64,000 nt of DNA from Taiwanofungus camphoratus (taxonomy: Eukaryota > Basidiomycota > Agaricomycetes > Polyporales > Taiwanofungaceae), in the NCBI GenBank assembly GCA_003999685.1, contig CP021220.1, positions 930,001 through 994,000 on the forward strand, given 5' to 3'. The notes below the pieces were generated by a model. It was given only the letters and a program-made list of their open reading frames with translations, had not been told where the DNA came from and ran no database searches. Within the stretch, counting starts at the first letter, position 1. Each line of letters opens with the position of its first letter. Positions 1 through 12,935 of this stretch are shown here, in pieces. Position numbers and translations under genes: made by a program.

Positions 1-1073
1 GGGTATAACGAGGGCAGAGGCACGCCAGATGAGGAGGAGGAGGGGGACTGGTTACTCAGACCGAAGTTACTCCAACTTTGGGAACATAGGACGTAGGCGA
101 CGTAGAACTGCTGCGATATACGATATAATAGGACTGCTGGCTGGCAATAGGCATAGATATGATGTAGAGGAACCTTGTCAGACTGTTGGGAAGCCTTAGA
201 GCAGGGGAAGCCCAAATCTGAACTCTGGGGGACAAGTCTGTAGATTCTTTGAGACAAGACGGGAGCGCATATCTTCTCTGCCATCTGGTAGGTACAGGAG
301 ACTACATAAGGGGTCTGTGGTGTCAAAGTATCTTATGCAAAATAAAAGCGAAGAAACCGAAAACAAACTGAAAATTGTAAAATCTAGGATCTGATCAGCA
401 TACCATATGAGGAACTAAACTGAAGTAGGACATGAAACAGGAACTCTGAATGCAGTAGAAAGGTTACCGGGGAATGGCACAGGGTGAGAGATGCTTATCT
501 GGAGATCATCATATGGAAGATGGGCTATCTAACCAGACCTTGAGAGGAACAGGGGCCTAGGAGTGCTGAACTGTCAAGCTGATGCGTAGGGGGTCTAGGC
601 AATACCAAGGGATCATATGGACATCATGAACAAGAGGCTGGGACTCCAGACTGAGGGACCAAGAACCAGAACCGAGGACCAAAGACCGAAAACTGAAGTG
701 GCTTTTCTCGGTTGATCTCAATCAAAGGCCCAGACTTGTCAGAGGTCAGGAGGAGGCTAGGGGAGGCTGCTGGCATGCATTTTAGAGTGTGAGGGACCAC
801 TTCTCTTCAACAGGACTTCCAGAGTGTCAGGCAGACCTTCTATCATCGGAAATCCCATTGTTCTTCCCAGATAGGAAGGCCGAATTGCCAAGGTGTGAGT
901 AGACACATGCAGCGCACCTGCCTGCTGAGTTAGGGCACTCCCTAATGATGGAATAGAGCTCTCAGTTCTTGTTATGACATTCGGACTTTTGAAACTCAGC
1001 AGTACATTCTGAGAAATGGGTGGGAGACCAAAAATACGCAAATTTGGGGCATGGAGTTGTACTGGACCTATCA
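1..1073 (-). repeat. Partial long LTR-like repeat, family A
   Basis: This stretch is the reverse complement of the first two thirds of the repeat at 30231-31819. Both share the block around GGCCTCTTGTTCATGATG and the terminus TGATAGGTCC. It continues beyond the left edge of the window. Its inner end, read on the minus strand, begins TGATAGGTCC at 1073. It codes for nothing recognisable. The length, the TG/CA ends and the neighbouring retroelement fragments suggest a solo LTR or LTR-like fossil; the class is inferred. Confidence 0.6.
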
Positions 1074-1075
1074 GC

Positions 1076-1499
1076 GCAAGGCTTCCTAAGTCCAGCCTTC
1101 AGAACTTCAGACCGTTTCAGAGCCTATCAGAGGTGCCTGCAGTCACAAAAGATTGGAGAGACTTAGCTAAGCCTACTTAGCTAAACCCAGGATGAATGAC
1201 GTAGTAGCTGGGGTCTGGACCCAATAGAGCAATGTGGGAGGGCCGGCAGTGTCCGCTAGTGGACTTAGCAGGAGTTAGGGACTTCATGGCTAGCATTTGA
1301 AGCTTCATAGCACCTCGTGTGACTTCACAGGACTTCATAGGGTGTTAGAAGGGTTTAGGAGGCAAAGGAGGTATTAGGAGCATCATAGGAACCTATCCCA
1401 CCTGTCGTAGACTGTAGAAGAGTCATAGGATGGTCTGTGAGGGGATTAGAAAGCTCCTAAAATCATGACTCGGAGCCCAGGAGACTACAGGACTCATCA
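1076..1499 (+). repeat. Solo copy of the ~430-bp arm repeat (copy 1)
   Basis: It begins near AAGGCTTCCTAAGTCC and ends GGACTCATCA. It matches the outer arms of the two composite repeats at 17337-19651 and 25239-27553, for example in the runs TGGACTTAGCAGGAGTTAGG and CCTCGTGTGACTTC. Here the arm stands alone, directly beside the end of the family A repeat. No protein is encoded. Confidence 0.65.
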
Positions 1500-1592
1500 A
1501 TGGACAACAGATTGTCCTTAAGTCCTTGCTACTATCTTTTGTAGTCAGACCCTCACACACAAGGCTTCACGGTTGTTGATACCAGCGTGTAT

Positions 1593-2015
1593 CAGGCTTC
1601 CTAAATCCAGGCTTCAGAACTTCAGACCATTTTGAAGACTATTGAGGTGTGTAAAGCCATAATAGAGATTGGAGGGACTTAGCTAAGATTTCTAAGTTAG
1701 GCCTGCAATAGATGACATAGGAGGCAAGACCTGGGCCAAATAGGACAGTATAAAAGGGCAGACAGTGTCCAATAGTGGATTTGATAGAGGTTAGGGACTT
1801 CATAGCTAGATTTAGAAGCTTTGCAGTACTTCATGCAACTTTGTAAGACTTTGTAGGTGTTTAAAGGTGTTTAGGATGCAAGAGGGGTGTTAGGAGCATC
1901 TTAGAAAGATATCCTAGACATCATGGACCCTAGAGGAGTTGTAGGCTGGTCTGTGAGGAGATTAAAAAGCTTTTAAAGTCACAATTCAAAGCTCAGGAGA
2001 CTACTGGACTCATCA
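1593..2015 (+). repeat. Solo copy of the ~430-bp arm repeat (copy 2, diverged)
   Basis: This is a second, more decayed tandem copy of the preceding repeat. It starts near GGCTTCCTAAATCC and ends CTGGACTCATCA. Many CpG sites of the other copies are TG or CA here. Its right end lies about 40 bases from a decayed ABC-transporter fragment, so it probably marks the transposon edge that truncated that gene. Confidence 0.6.
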
Positions 2016-2055
2016 ACACATTATGAGCACTGACTATTCAAACTGTTTTACATTG

Positions 2056-2205
2056 CTGCTAATGTGCACTTAGGTTGAATTTGACAAGCCAAGTGAGCTG
2101 CTCAAAAAAGAAAAGGGTTTCCTTTGCATGCTAGTGGATGAAAGCAAGCACAAGGAAGCATTGTATACAATGGCTGAAGATAGGAGTAGGTCCAGTGCAT
2201 GCATT
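2056..2205 (+). pseudogene. Decayed 3' end of a second ABCC transporter gene
   Basis: The stretch aligns with the last intron end and last exon of the intact transporter at about 10032-10173. Shared features are the CTAATGTGCA block at the last intron, GAGTGAGCTGCTC, GAAAAGGG and the closing codons for Ala-Leu-Tyr-...-Met-Ala. Only about 45 codons remain, corresponding to the tail after NBD2. Everything upstream is replaced by repeat DNA. Essentially every CpG of the intact copy appears as TG or CA, so it has decayed like the neighbouring transposons. The likely history is a former tandem duplicate cut off by repeat insertion. It could also have been carried there by a transposon. Confidence 0.7.
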
Positions 2206-3135
2206 ATCTAAATAGTAGCTTTCCAAGGTTGTAGATATCCAAATCTGATAGTTTGGGTTGAATGAGCAGAAAAAAAGGGAGTTGATGCCATGTATGATCA
2301 TTTTAGGTTCTGGAATTAGATACAGACACATCTTATACAATACTGGTCAATTGAAATACCAACTATGTTGACATGAAACTCTAATTTTTTTTTTGACATT
2401 GGTAGCCGGACATAAGCTTGTTTGACTAAGATTATATACGACGGTCGGGCTGGAAAATGTGTCAGGACTCAGGAACGGCCGAAAATTTCTTTCGATTATG
2501 ACTGGTTCGTTTAGATCTGGTCAAACCATATAATTCTGCGGGGTACCTGGACTTCACAGCCTCGAACGAGCAGGATGATACTGGAAGAGTACATACTTCA
2601 TTTGTAGTAAGTAAGCGATAGGGGGGCGCCATCATGGAGATGCCAGGCAGTTTACTGTGGAGAACGAGTCGGAGACGTACCACCAGCTTACTGCAGGCTT
2701 CTCATAATGTCTTGAGTTGTAGGAGGGAAACTACATGAGAAGGAACAACAAAAGTTCTTGCCGTCCTTACACGCTACGAGTCATTTGTATCTGAGATTTG
2801 TCGTCTTGATAAGCCGCCGCAAGTGGTTGTCCTGACAGGTCCACATGGATGCATTTTGATTAGACCCACTTATCAACAACACCCTTGCCGATCGCGGACT
2901 CATCATTGAAGCGCACGGCTCCGGAGACTTGCCCAACGGCAAGGTGACTTGAATACCGACTGCCAGTGACACCAGGTTTGAAAGCACCTCCCCTACACTC
3001 GAGCATTTTTGTAGTGCTTTCAGGTCAGCATGGGGACCGTAGGGCAGCCTCAAAGATACCTTCCGTGGCTCTGGGAGTTTCCTCAAGTCATCCTGGATCA
3101 AAGTACCGGTGCTTTTCTCTCGTTTACGCTGAACG
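2206..3135. other. Intergenic/upstream region of the ABC transporter
   Basis: No gene is supported here. A 135-codon minus-strand open frame (2781-3188) and a 73-codon one (2462-2683) show no recognisable motif. The transporter's promoter, and possibly an unseen first exon, should lie here, because the first sure exon sequence follows a possible splice acceptor near 3209. Confidence 0.4.
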
Positions 3136-6100
3136 ATGAGTCGACAAAGTACGTGTCCGTTGTATAGGACCGCGTCAATTCGCCTCACATTCAGTCCAAG
3201 GATCTATCTAGACTCATTAATCTTCCCCGTTTATGCTGCCGGCGTGTCGGTCGCCGTGTTGTTGTTGCAACTTATCTTCAAGTCAAAACCTGTTAGAAAG
3301 TTATACGCTAGGTTTTCTGCTTCTGAGGCAACATTGATGGACGACAGCAACGCTGAAGAATTGGTCGTCGACATTGGAGAAACCAATGAGCCTGAGTCTT
3401 CCGCCGTCGGTCGCCACATCGCCCAACTTGGTGGTCTCACTATCTTTGGTTTCAAATTTGCAAGATTTATCGCTCTCCTAGCTTTGCTAGGTTTACAAAT
3501 ATTCACTGCGGTATCAGAGAATCAAAACCCGGTTGATTCTGAGCTTTTGAGAGCACCTGAATGGCTTCAGATCGGGCTCTGCGGGGTATATGTGGGTTTG
3601 CTATTTCACCTGCATTCTGCATACTCAGAATGCGTATACTAACTCATTGTTGACAGGGGTACGCGTCTCTTCTGGCGCTAGTATCGGTGACAGCCAAGTT
3701 GGGGCTCAGTCGCGTGGTCACGCGACATCTTGCCCTCATACTGTTCGTTCCCTGGGCGGTATACGTGTATCGTGATGTGTTTCCTTTGATGACCTTCACG
3801 TTGAGTCCTGTGGATGGCGCAGATGGTGCACTGTTCTGGAGCAAATTCGCGGTTCTCACATTTGTGGCCGTGGTGGTCCCTCTTCTCATACCTCGCCAGT
3901 ATATCCCCATCGACCCCAAGGTAAGCGCCCTCAAATGAAGGCTAACTCCCTCGAAAATGTTCAGATCTGACGAGTTCACTTTTCCGCTTTCATAGAATCC
4001 AGCGGCCGAGCCGAATCCGGAACAGACCGCGTCCATCCTGTCTATGGCCCTTTTCAACTTCCTGGACAAACCCATCATCGAGGCGTATCGTGTTCCACAC
4101 CTTCCCCTCGACAAGCTTCCGCAACTCGCTGATTACGATCAGGCCGATCAGCTGGTCAAGAAGAGCAGGAAGGTACGGACCCCGTTCCATGGGATGACCT
4201 TAACGTCTTACACTGCCATTTAGCATCTTGACCCGTTTGAGGTAAAGAAGGAGAAACATTTGTTCTTCGGCCTTATGTCAATCTTTTGTAAGACATGTGT
4301 TCTTCATTGGCAATAAGTTGCTCTCTGATGCGGTCTTCATCAGACAAAGAGTATCTTGTTCTGGTTCTGATGATCACCATAGAGGTACGTAACCTCTCTA
4401 CCTCAATAATGCCCGCTTGCTAACCGCGAACAGGATATTGCTGGTTTTGCTAGCCCTGTAGCGATCGAGCGATTACTTCAGTATGACCCATCTAATTTGC
4501 ACTTTGTTTGTCAAATTAACTCACTGCTTGTCTAGCTACATTGAGACAGATGGCGAGGACGCTCTAGTTCGCCCCTGGGTCTGGATACTGGTACTGTTAT
4601 TCGGACCTATAGTCAGTTCTGTTGCCCTCCAATATTACATTTTCAACACGGTATGCACATGCAGTCAAGGATTTCATAAGCTCAGTTACTCAACGATGCG
4701 TTACTCTTCCAGACGAGAATGCTCGTTCAAGTGCAAGGTATTATCACTCAGCTTATCTTCGATCACGCTCTTCGCATCCGGGTGAAGGCTGAAGCCTCGG
4801 AAACGCCAGCGCCGAGCACTGTCTCCACCGCAGTCCCTACGCCAGATAATGCCTCTATCATCGAAGCTAGTGGGTCGCAAGACCCGCATAGGAGCCCAAC
4901 TACTAGCGAAGAGGACTCGGACACGGCACATGCCAGCACTGCGGATGCGAGCTCGACAAAGGGCAAGCAAAAACCAAAACTCGTCTCAGAGAGCGGAGAC
5001 AGCAAAAAGCCGGTGGAGAAGCCCGCTGCTGGTGGATCACAAGGCGGCAATCTGGTCGGCAAGATCAATAACTTAGTCACCACTGATCTGCAGAACATCA
5101 TCAATGGGCGTGACTTCTTGTATATTGGTATGTCCCAACGTTACCGAGATAGATGCGTTCAGCTGAGGGTGGTTGGTCTTAGTTGTCGAGATCCCATTGA
5201 ATACGGCGCTTTCCGTCTGGTTCTTGTATAAGATTCTTGGATGGAGGTCAGTTGCACTCGACTGCTCTGTGTGCTCTTGCTGTCTTACCAGATGATCCTC
5301 AGTGCTTTTGTCGGGATGGCTGTTATGGTCACCATGTTCCCTCTGCCAGGTTATATCGCCAGCAAAATTCAAAGCGTTCAGCTTGACAAGATGAAGAAGG
5401 CTTGTCTCAATCCTTAACACTGGCTAATGTATCTACAACTTATGGATTGTTTCATAGACCGATGCCCGCGTGCAAAATGTTACTGAATGTACGTTCAGAT
5501 CGCTATATCTCGCCTCGGATTGAATCCTTATTTTCTCCAAAGCTATGAATATGATCCGCATGATCAAACTTTTCGGTTGGGAACCACGAGTTACACAACA
5601 AATTCTGGACAAGCGTGAGGATGAGCTCCATTTTCAGAAGAAGGCCAAATTGTTAGAGCTCCTGAACGGAAACATCAAGTAAGTTGAATCTCGTGCACCA
5701 GAAATCATTGTCTTGACAGGACACTAGTTATGTTATTCCCCTTGTGACCATGGTCGCTACCTTCGCTACCTACGTGAGTACAACGAGTATTTTCGAGCGT
5801 CTTATGGCTAAGCACTCCCGTCCTCCGAGTGTAGACAGTCATCATGAAGGAAAGCTTGACAGGTAAAGCAACCCATGTTTACTTTGTTTGTGATGAAATT
5901 GAACTTTTGTCCCAGCCTCGCGTGTATTCTCATCTATTGCTGGTATGTGGCTTCAGATTCCTGCAACGTGTCCTTTCTTATGATGTAGTTTTCGACTTAC
6001 TCCGCAATCAACTGCACGGGATCTTCAATATAATCCCGGGTTTGATACGAGGTAACGTGTTATTTTGCTACCCTTTGGAGGCTGAATTCGACCAGGAACC

Positions 6101-9100
6101 GTGATGCAGCTAAGGTATCGCTTGATCGCGTGGACGAGTTTCTGCACAAGGTTGGTACACTTGATATCAGGACGTAATGTCATCTTAGTGTTCTTTAGTC
6201 AGAACTTCTGGACGAGTTCACTAAGAAATTTGAGGACATTGCATCGGAACTTCTGCTTCCCAAGTCTGAGGTTGATAGTGGTGTAATCGGTTTCAGGAAT
6301 GCAGCCTTCACATGGTCCAATGATAATGATGGACTCGTGACACCCGGAACACCCAGGACTTCGAAGCGGAATTTCACGCTACGGATTGAAGACGAGCTAT
6401 TCTTCAAGCGTGGTCATATCAATCTCATCGTTGGTCCCACTGGATCTGGGAAGACATCTTTGTTGATGGCTTTGTTGGGTAAGTGAACGTGTTACGATGT
6501 AACCATGCTTAACCAATTTAATTTCAGGTGAACTGCACTACATTCCTTCCAGTCCGGATTCCTTCTTCAACCTCCCTCGCGCGGGTGGAGTTGCATATGC
6601 GGCCCAAGAATCTTGGGTTCAAAACGAAACAATTCGGGTAGGAGTTAACATCACATACAACATAAATGGGTTGTGAATGAGACTGGCAGGACAACATTCT
6701 CTTCGGAGCACCGTTCGATGAGGAAAGATACAACAAAGGTGTGCATGCTATTTTGAAAGATGCCGAGACAGGACTCACTAGGAGACAGTCATTGACCAGT
6801 GTGGTCTTGAACGCGACCTGACTCTGTTTGATGCCGGTGATAAGACGGAAGTTGGTGAGAAGGGCCTGACACTCAGGTATGTATGTGTAGTCACCTGCGA
6901 ACCAGCCTCTGATTGCGAGTTGCACCATCAGTGGTGGTCAGAAGGTAATATCCCGAATCAAATCCGTGATCCCTTATATTTATATTACTTCAGGCGCGTA
7001 TTACTTTGGCTCGTGCTGTGTACTCAAGCGCGGAAATCCTTCTTCTTGACGATGTGAGTATATGCAAGGGCCTTATCTCCGTTGACTGGTTGTTCTAAGT
7101 TGTAACAGGTTTTGGCCGCCCTTGATGTCCACACCGCACGGTGGATCATAGACAAGTGCTTCAGGGGAGACCTGGTACATGGACGTACCATACTTCTGGT
7201 CGTAAGTTGCTTGAGTACGGATACAAATGTCTACTCTGGTCTAAATTCTCTTTAGACTCATAATGTGGCGATGGCGAGCCCTATCGCCGATTTTGTAGTG
7301 TCACTTGGAACAGATGGTCGAGTTTTGAGTCAAGGCTCATTGTCCAAGGCACTTGCAAAAAACCAAAAGCTATCTAAGGAGATTGTCGAAGATCGTCAAG
7401 AGACCGAGAAAGCTGACCAGGAGATTGATCAACCCGAGATGAACCCTGAGGCGAAGAAGGGTGACGGGAAATTGATAATGGAGGAAGAAGTTTCTGTAGG
7501 ACACATCGGTTGGCCAGCAAGTACGTCTTCCAAAGTCCCTTTGAAACAAGTCACTAACAGAATTTCAGTGAAATTGTTCTTCGCCAGTTTGGCAGGGGGA
7601 CATCAGTTCTTATTCTGGCTATGTTGCTTGGGCGGTCTTCTCTTAAGCGAACTAATAAGTGACGTCGTTCATATATGGTTCCTTGGTTACTGGGCAAGGC
7701 AATATGAAGACCACGATCCATCAGAAGTGAAAGTGTCGTTGTGAGTAGCCATCCTAGATGCCTCATGTCTCAATGCCCACTGACACGTCCAAAGCTACCT
7801 CGCCGTATACTCTCTGTTACTTGTTACTGCGATTGTGCTCTACTGCGTCTTTTATCTTGTATACGTCTTCGGGTCTCTGAGAGCTTCGCGATCGATTCAC
7901 AAAACGCTGGTTACTTCCGTCCTCAGTACGACTCTTAGGTAGGTGAGATTCACCTATGGAAGGACTACACTCAACACGCCTGCAGATGGCTCGACGTGAC
8001 TCCGACGTCTCGTATAATTGCTCGTTGTACACAAGATATTCAAGCCGGTATGAAATCGCTCACATATTCCATATTGCTCAAAGCTCATTCCTTGCAGTTG
8101 ATGGACAGGTCTCCGAATACTTTTCTTATGTCATGGAATTGAGTGGATCCATGTTACTCAAACTCTGTGCTGTTGTGATCATGTCACCTTTGTTCCTCGC
8201 TCCTGGTGTTATAGTTTTCCTCTTCGGCGGCTGGTGCGGCCAAATCTATATGAAAGCGCAGTTGTCCGTCAAGCGTGAAATGAGTAATGCGCGCTCTCCC
8301 GTCTTGGGGCACTTCAGCGCTGCCATCGCAGGTCTGAGTAAGCGAACTAGATGTCATCCTTCGGAACTTATCCTGACATACGTCTGTAGCGTCGATTAGG
8401 GCATATAGCGCTCAGGATGCCTTCAGGCAGGAATCCTATGCTCGCACAGATCGTTATACCAGAGCTGCTAGGACATTCTATAATCTCAATCGGTAAGTGT
8501 CCGCAGTTCACTCAATGATTTTGCCTAACTAGAGTTAGGTGGGTATGCATTCGTATTGAAACTTTCGGAGCTGTCTTCTCCTCCGGTCTCGCCGCGTACT
8601 TGGTGTATGGAGGTGCACTCAATGCTTCCAACACTGGATTTTCCTTGAATATGGCAGGTTTGTGATATCTATTTCTAGAGAGTGGCATCATCGACTGTTT
8701 TTCTAGTCGGCTTCAGTGGTATGATCCTGTGGTGGGTGAGGCTTGTCAATGAGTTTGAAGTTTCTGGTAAGTTAATTATAGGCATAATCGGATCTTATCG
8801 CTCACTCAATTTTTTGCACAGGCAATAGGTTTGTCTTGGCATTCTGTTTTCTTCGGCATTATTAAGGAAGCATCTATAGCTTGGAACGCATCCAACAATA
8901 CATTCTCATCGAGCAGGAGCCGAAGCCCACAGAAAGCGGACGCCCTCCGGCATACTGGCCAGCGAGCGGAGACTTGAAAGTAGAGAAACTTTCCGCTCGC
9001 TATTCTCAGGTATGTCGGATGACCCTTACTGGTGGTAGTCCAATTCACATTTGGCAGGATGGCCCACGTGTGTTACAAGACATCTCGTTCGAGGTGAAGT

Positions 9101-10173
9101 CGGGGGAGCGCGTGGGTATTGGTAAGTGATGCCAATAGACACAAAAGTTGGCCTGAATGACACGGTTCACACAGTGGGCCGCACTGGAAGTGGGAAGGTA
9201 TGTTTTTAACAAAGGTTCACAAGGAAAGTAAAGAATGACAGATCAACAGAGCTCTTTGACTTTGTCTCTTCTGCGATGCATCGTCACTGAAGGGAAGGTT
9301 TATTATGACGGCATGCCTACAGATTCTATAAATTTAGATGCCCTACGGTCTAATATCACCATCATTCCTCAGATTGTACGTATAGCTTCTATCCCATGGA
9401 GGCACTGAACTCATGGAGAACATGCAGCCTGAGCTGCTGAGTGGAACTTTACGTCAAAACTTGGATCCATTCCAACAGCATGACGATGCAGTCTTGAACG
9501 ACGCTCTTCGTGCTGCCGGGCTGTTTTCATTGCAAAACGACTCAGATGAAGGTCGTATCACACTAGATAGTCAAATTTCCAGCGGAGGAGGCAATCTATC
9601 TGTTGGTCAGCGCCAGATCCTGGCATTAGCTAGAGCTATCGTGCGCCAGAGCAAACTTCTAATTTTAGACGAAGGTTCGTCATTCTAGATTCGCGAGAAG
9701 ATCGCTGACGTCTTAACATAAACAATAGCTACCTCTGCTATCGGTGAGACTTGATGTCACTGCTTCTAAGGCAAATATTCTCATCACGGAGTTCTAGATT
9801 ATGCGACGGACACAATTATACAAACATCGCTCCGGAGGGAGTTAAGTAATGACGTGACGCTTCTCACCGTAGCACATCGTCTGCAAACCATAATGGATTC
9901 AGACAAAATCGTAGGTTCTATCTGTCTTGGTTTACAAGGTCATCGTATTAATACGGGGTCGCGATATCTCTCCAGATGGTCCTCGATGCTGGGCGCATTG
10001 TGAGTACTCGTAACTCAGATATCATCACGTCGCTAATGTGCATCCAGGTTGAATTCGGCCCGCCGAGTGAGCTGCTCCAGAAGGAAAAGGGCCTACTTCG
10101 TTCACTAGTAGACGAGAGCGGAGATAAGGATGCGCTGTATGCTATGGCCGCAGGTGGGAGTGGTTCTGCTTAG
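3136..10173 (+). CDS. ABCC-family (MRP/YBT1-like) full ABC transporter, many introns
   Basis: This is a full-size transporter with the ABCC layout: N-terminal TMD0 segments (about 3210-3930), TMD1 (4230-6060), NBD1 (6290-7340), TMD2 (7570-8780) and NBD2 (8930-10173). NBD1 shows Walker A GPTGSGKT, an AAQESWVQN Q-loop, signature SGGQ and Walker B LLLDD. NBD2 shows GRTGSGK, signature SVGQRQ, Walker B LLILDE and the switch motif TVAHRLQT. NBD1 has Asp where NBD2 has the catalytic Glu, the usual ABCC asymmetry. ABCC proteins export conjugates, drugs or bile-acid-like anions across the plasma or vacuolar membrane; the substrate cannot be read from sequence. A Lys/Glu/Ser-rich linker lies inside TMD1 (about 4780-5070). 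The gene is interrupted by more than fifteen short introns. The stop at 10171-10173 is firm; the start is uncertain. Confidence 0.88.
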
Positions 10174-10688
10174 ACTCACTCAGACCACTCCAGTTGATTC
10201 TGAGCAGCTACAAAGCTGGATTTCCGGGATGTTGCACGACATTTTTTCTGATCCTCTCTAGTGACAAGGGAATGGACGCTCTGGGCAGTGTTTATAGTAA
10301 TGTATAATTCAATCATTGTTGCCCTCTGCTACGTCTCGTAGATATCTGAGTTTGCGACGGATCATGGTGCCTAACAAAGACTGTCGACCCGCTGCACTCA
10401 TTCTAGCCTGACCGTGTCGACGATAGGTATAATTGAGGAACTTCACCAGACGACAATGTGTTGTCAATACCGAGCAAGTATATGTATACAATAGACCAAA
10501 TGCCACAAGATACAATGCGAAAACAACCCCAGCACGAATGCGAGGTGAACATGATGAACAGCCAGGCGTCGAAGACTGTATGTAAAGATGCACAAGATGA
10601 TCCTTGACATCCAACAGCCCTGCTATCTGATTAGCTTCACACCTGGATCCATTCCTCAGCTCAAAACCCTGCAGAAGCCCGACAATGA
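10174..10688. other. Intergenic region between convergent genes
   Basis: This 515-base gap separates the 3' ends of the ABC transporter and the kinase. Presumably it holds both 3' untranslated regions. I see no further gene. Confidence 0.5.
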
Positions 10689-12935
10689 TCACTCACCGCC
10701 ACTACCTCCATCACCCGCGGGTGGCAACGTCCAACTGGGACGACGACCCAACACGCTTAGAGTCTTCTTCCTCACCGAACCAGGTTTCGGCCCTGCTTCG
10801 TTGCTCTTCTCCTTCACAACGCCTGCGCGCGCTTTCTCCTGTTCCTTCTCCTTCCATTTCTCCGACTCGGCCCTCTTGGATTTTTCCTTGTCCTTATCGC
10901 CATCGAAGCGAGTAGTGAGCTTCCTCCAAAGCTTGTTCTGAGGCTGAGGGGCGGCCCGTGGCGGCGACGGCGGCGTGACAGGCTCGAGGGCAGACACGGA
11001 TGTCGAGCTCGTCGCAGATGAGTAGGACGAGGCAGACGGCGAGGTCGACAGCACATTCACTGCAGGCACGGCCAATGTCGCCTTCATCTCGGGAGGCGGC
11101 TCCCGCTCGGAGTCTGAGTCTGACTGCGACGATGAGTCGGGTAGCGCTGAGAGATCAACCTCCGCAATGGGGACTGGGTGGGCATGCTCCGGATAACCAT
11201 GGCCAAGACCAGAAGCAGGTGCGTCGTCGCCTTCCACCCAGGAAAGACTTCGCGAGTTTGAGCACGAGACTGGACAGGAGCCGTGGTGTGAACTGCCGTG
11301 ACGGCCACGAATGCGAAGGGCGTACGCCTCAGCGCTGCTGCCACTCTGCTCTTCCCGGCCCTCGCCTCCATCGCCGCTGCCGTCTTCGCTCTCGCCGTCA
11401 GCATCACCATCCACAGCAGGCAGCACGCCCAGCGGGTGAAGATGATGGCTGTACACGCTCGTCGTCGGGCTCGCCTGCATGCTCCCGGGGAAGTCCCAGC
11501 TGTCCATCGTCCCATGCGTCATTACAGACGGCTGGCGCCGGCGCTCCTGCCGCTGCGTGAGCGGCGGCAGGCCACTCAGCACCGCGCCGACGAGGAAGTT
11601 CTTCTTGCGCGCGCCGCGGAAGAGCGGCGTCTGCAGGAGCTCTGCCGCGCTCGGGCGCTTCGCGGGGTCCTTCTCGAGGCAGCTCGCGACGACGTCCTGC
11701 AGTGCGCGCGAGTAGCGGTGGACGCCCGCAGAGCGGTCGAGGCGCGGCGGCGCGTCGCGCACGGTCTGCAGGAGCGCGGTCTGCGGCGAGACGAGCGAGC
11801 GTGGCGCGCGGCCCTGCGTGAGCTCGAGTGCGGTGATGCCGAAGGACCAGATGTCCGCGGAGGCGTCGTACGTGCGCCCGTTGATCACTTCGGGCGCCAT
11901 GTAGGCAGGTGTCCCGACGAAGGACTTGCGCTTTCCGATTGTGCGCGGTTTGTGTGGGTGAGGGTGCGGGTGTTCGTAAGGGTGTGGGTGCGGGTGCGGA
12001 TGTGGATGCGAGTGCGCGTGAGGATGGTGCGGATGGTGCGGATGTACATGTAGAGGAGAGTGGGGATGAGTATGCGCAAGGTGGTGATTGTGGGAATGAG
12101 GATTGCAAGTAGGAGTATTAGTACGTTTGTGGATTTGCACAGTAGGGAATGAGGGTGCAGGAGGAGTGTCTTCTACATCCCAAAGGAAGGCAGCAACTCC
12201 GAGGTCACCGAGAAGAACAGTGCCATCATCGTCAATCAGAAGATTAGCTGCCTTGACATCGCGGTGGATAAGGCCATTGATATGCAAGTAACTGATGTTG
12301 GAAGAATTCGATCAGCAACACAATACACCTTCGCTCCAGCGTACGCGCTCACTTGAGACCCTCGAGGGCTTGTTTGAGTATACACCTGATGACTTCCTCT
12401 TCCAGCCCGCCTGGCCATCCATAGCGCATTAGATCGGCAGCGCTGCCTGCGTTCATGAGTCGCATAGCAATATATAGTTTGCAGCCGTTCATCCACGTTC
12501 CGCGCACCCTCAGCACATTCGGATGCTTGGAAAGCGACATCAGCTGAGTCTCGCGCTGCAGGAGACGAAGAGAATGGGGAGGAAGACGGTCGAGGTCGAG
12601 CACTTTCAACGCGCATGGTAGAGGTTGGGGCGCGTCAGGGGGTTGGTATTGTGCGGTGTAGACGGTGGATGATGCTCCGAAACCTATCGGAACGCCAACA
12701 GTATAGTCACTAGAGTCGTTACTGGCGAGAATGAATTCAATCGACGCGTTCCGAGCACAATGAAAAGGCGACCGACCTGAAAAGTTGCCACTCGTCCTCC
12801 ACAGCCCCTATGAATTTCCTGGATATGCGTTCGGTGACCACATTCATAGTGGGTAGTGCACCGAGCAATGGCGGCGGACAGAGTTGAGCTGCGACGGCAG
12901 GAACGTGCGTGGTCGGTTGAGGCGAAGGACGACAT
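10689..12935 (-). CDS. STE20/OSR1(FRAY)-like Ser/Thr protein kinase
   Basis: The N-lobe begins with DYTVGVPIGFGASSTVY (glycine loop), then ALKVLDLD with the ATP-binding Lys. The C-lobe has HRDVKAANLL (catalytic loop), GDLGVAAF (DLG in place of DFG), GKRKSFVGTPAYMAPE (activation segment to APE) and DIWSFGITALELTQGRAP. The motif order and the SFVGTPAYMAPE segment fit the germinal-centre kinase group of OSR1/SPAK and Fray, which act in stress, ion or polarity signalling. An intron at about 12289-12353 joins the two lobes at LNYLHINGL. Between DVEDTP and RTIGKRKSFVGTP lies an insert of about 65 residues that is mostly His and Pro. The C-terminal half is Ser/Pro-rich, ends in a basic coiled stretch, and shows no OSR1 CCT domain. 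The first exon and start codon are tentative; the stop is firm. Confidence 0.85.
11940..12112 (-). repeat. His-Pro codon repeat inside the kinase gene
   Basis: On the minus strand this is an imperfect run of CAC/CAT and CCC/CCG/CCT codons, giving HPHPHPHPHP-type sequence within the kinase activation segment. No stop interrupts it. No GT-AG pair would remove it cleanly while keeping the conserved RTIGKRKSFVGTP, so it looks translated. Confidence 0.7.

Noticed and set aside
2781-3188. 135-codon minus-strand frame upstream of the ABC transporter
   Set aside because: No recognisable motif, no splice context, and it overlaps the transporter's likely 5' exon; treated as chance.
11298-12053. 251-codon plus-strand frame opposite the kinase gene
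   Set aside because: It is the antisense shadow of the GC-rich kinase coding sequence, with Arg/Ala-rich low-complexity composition.
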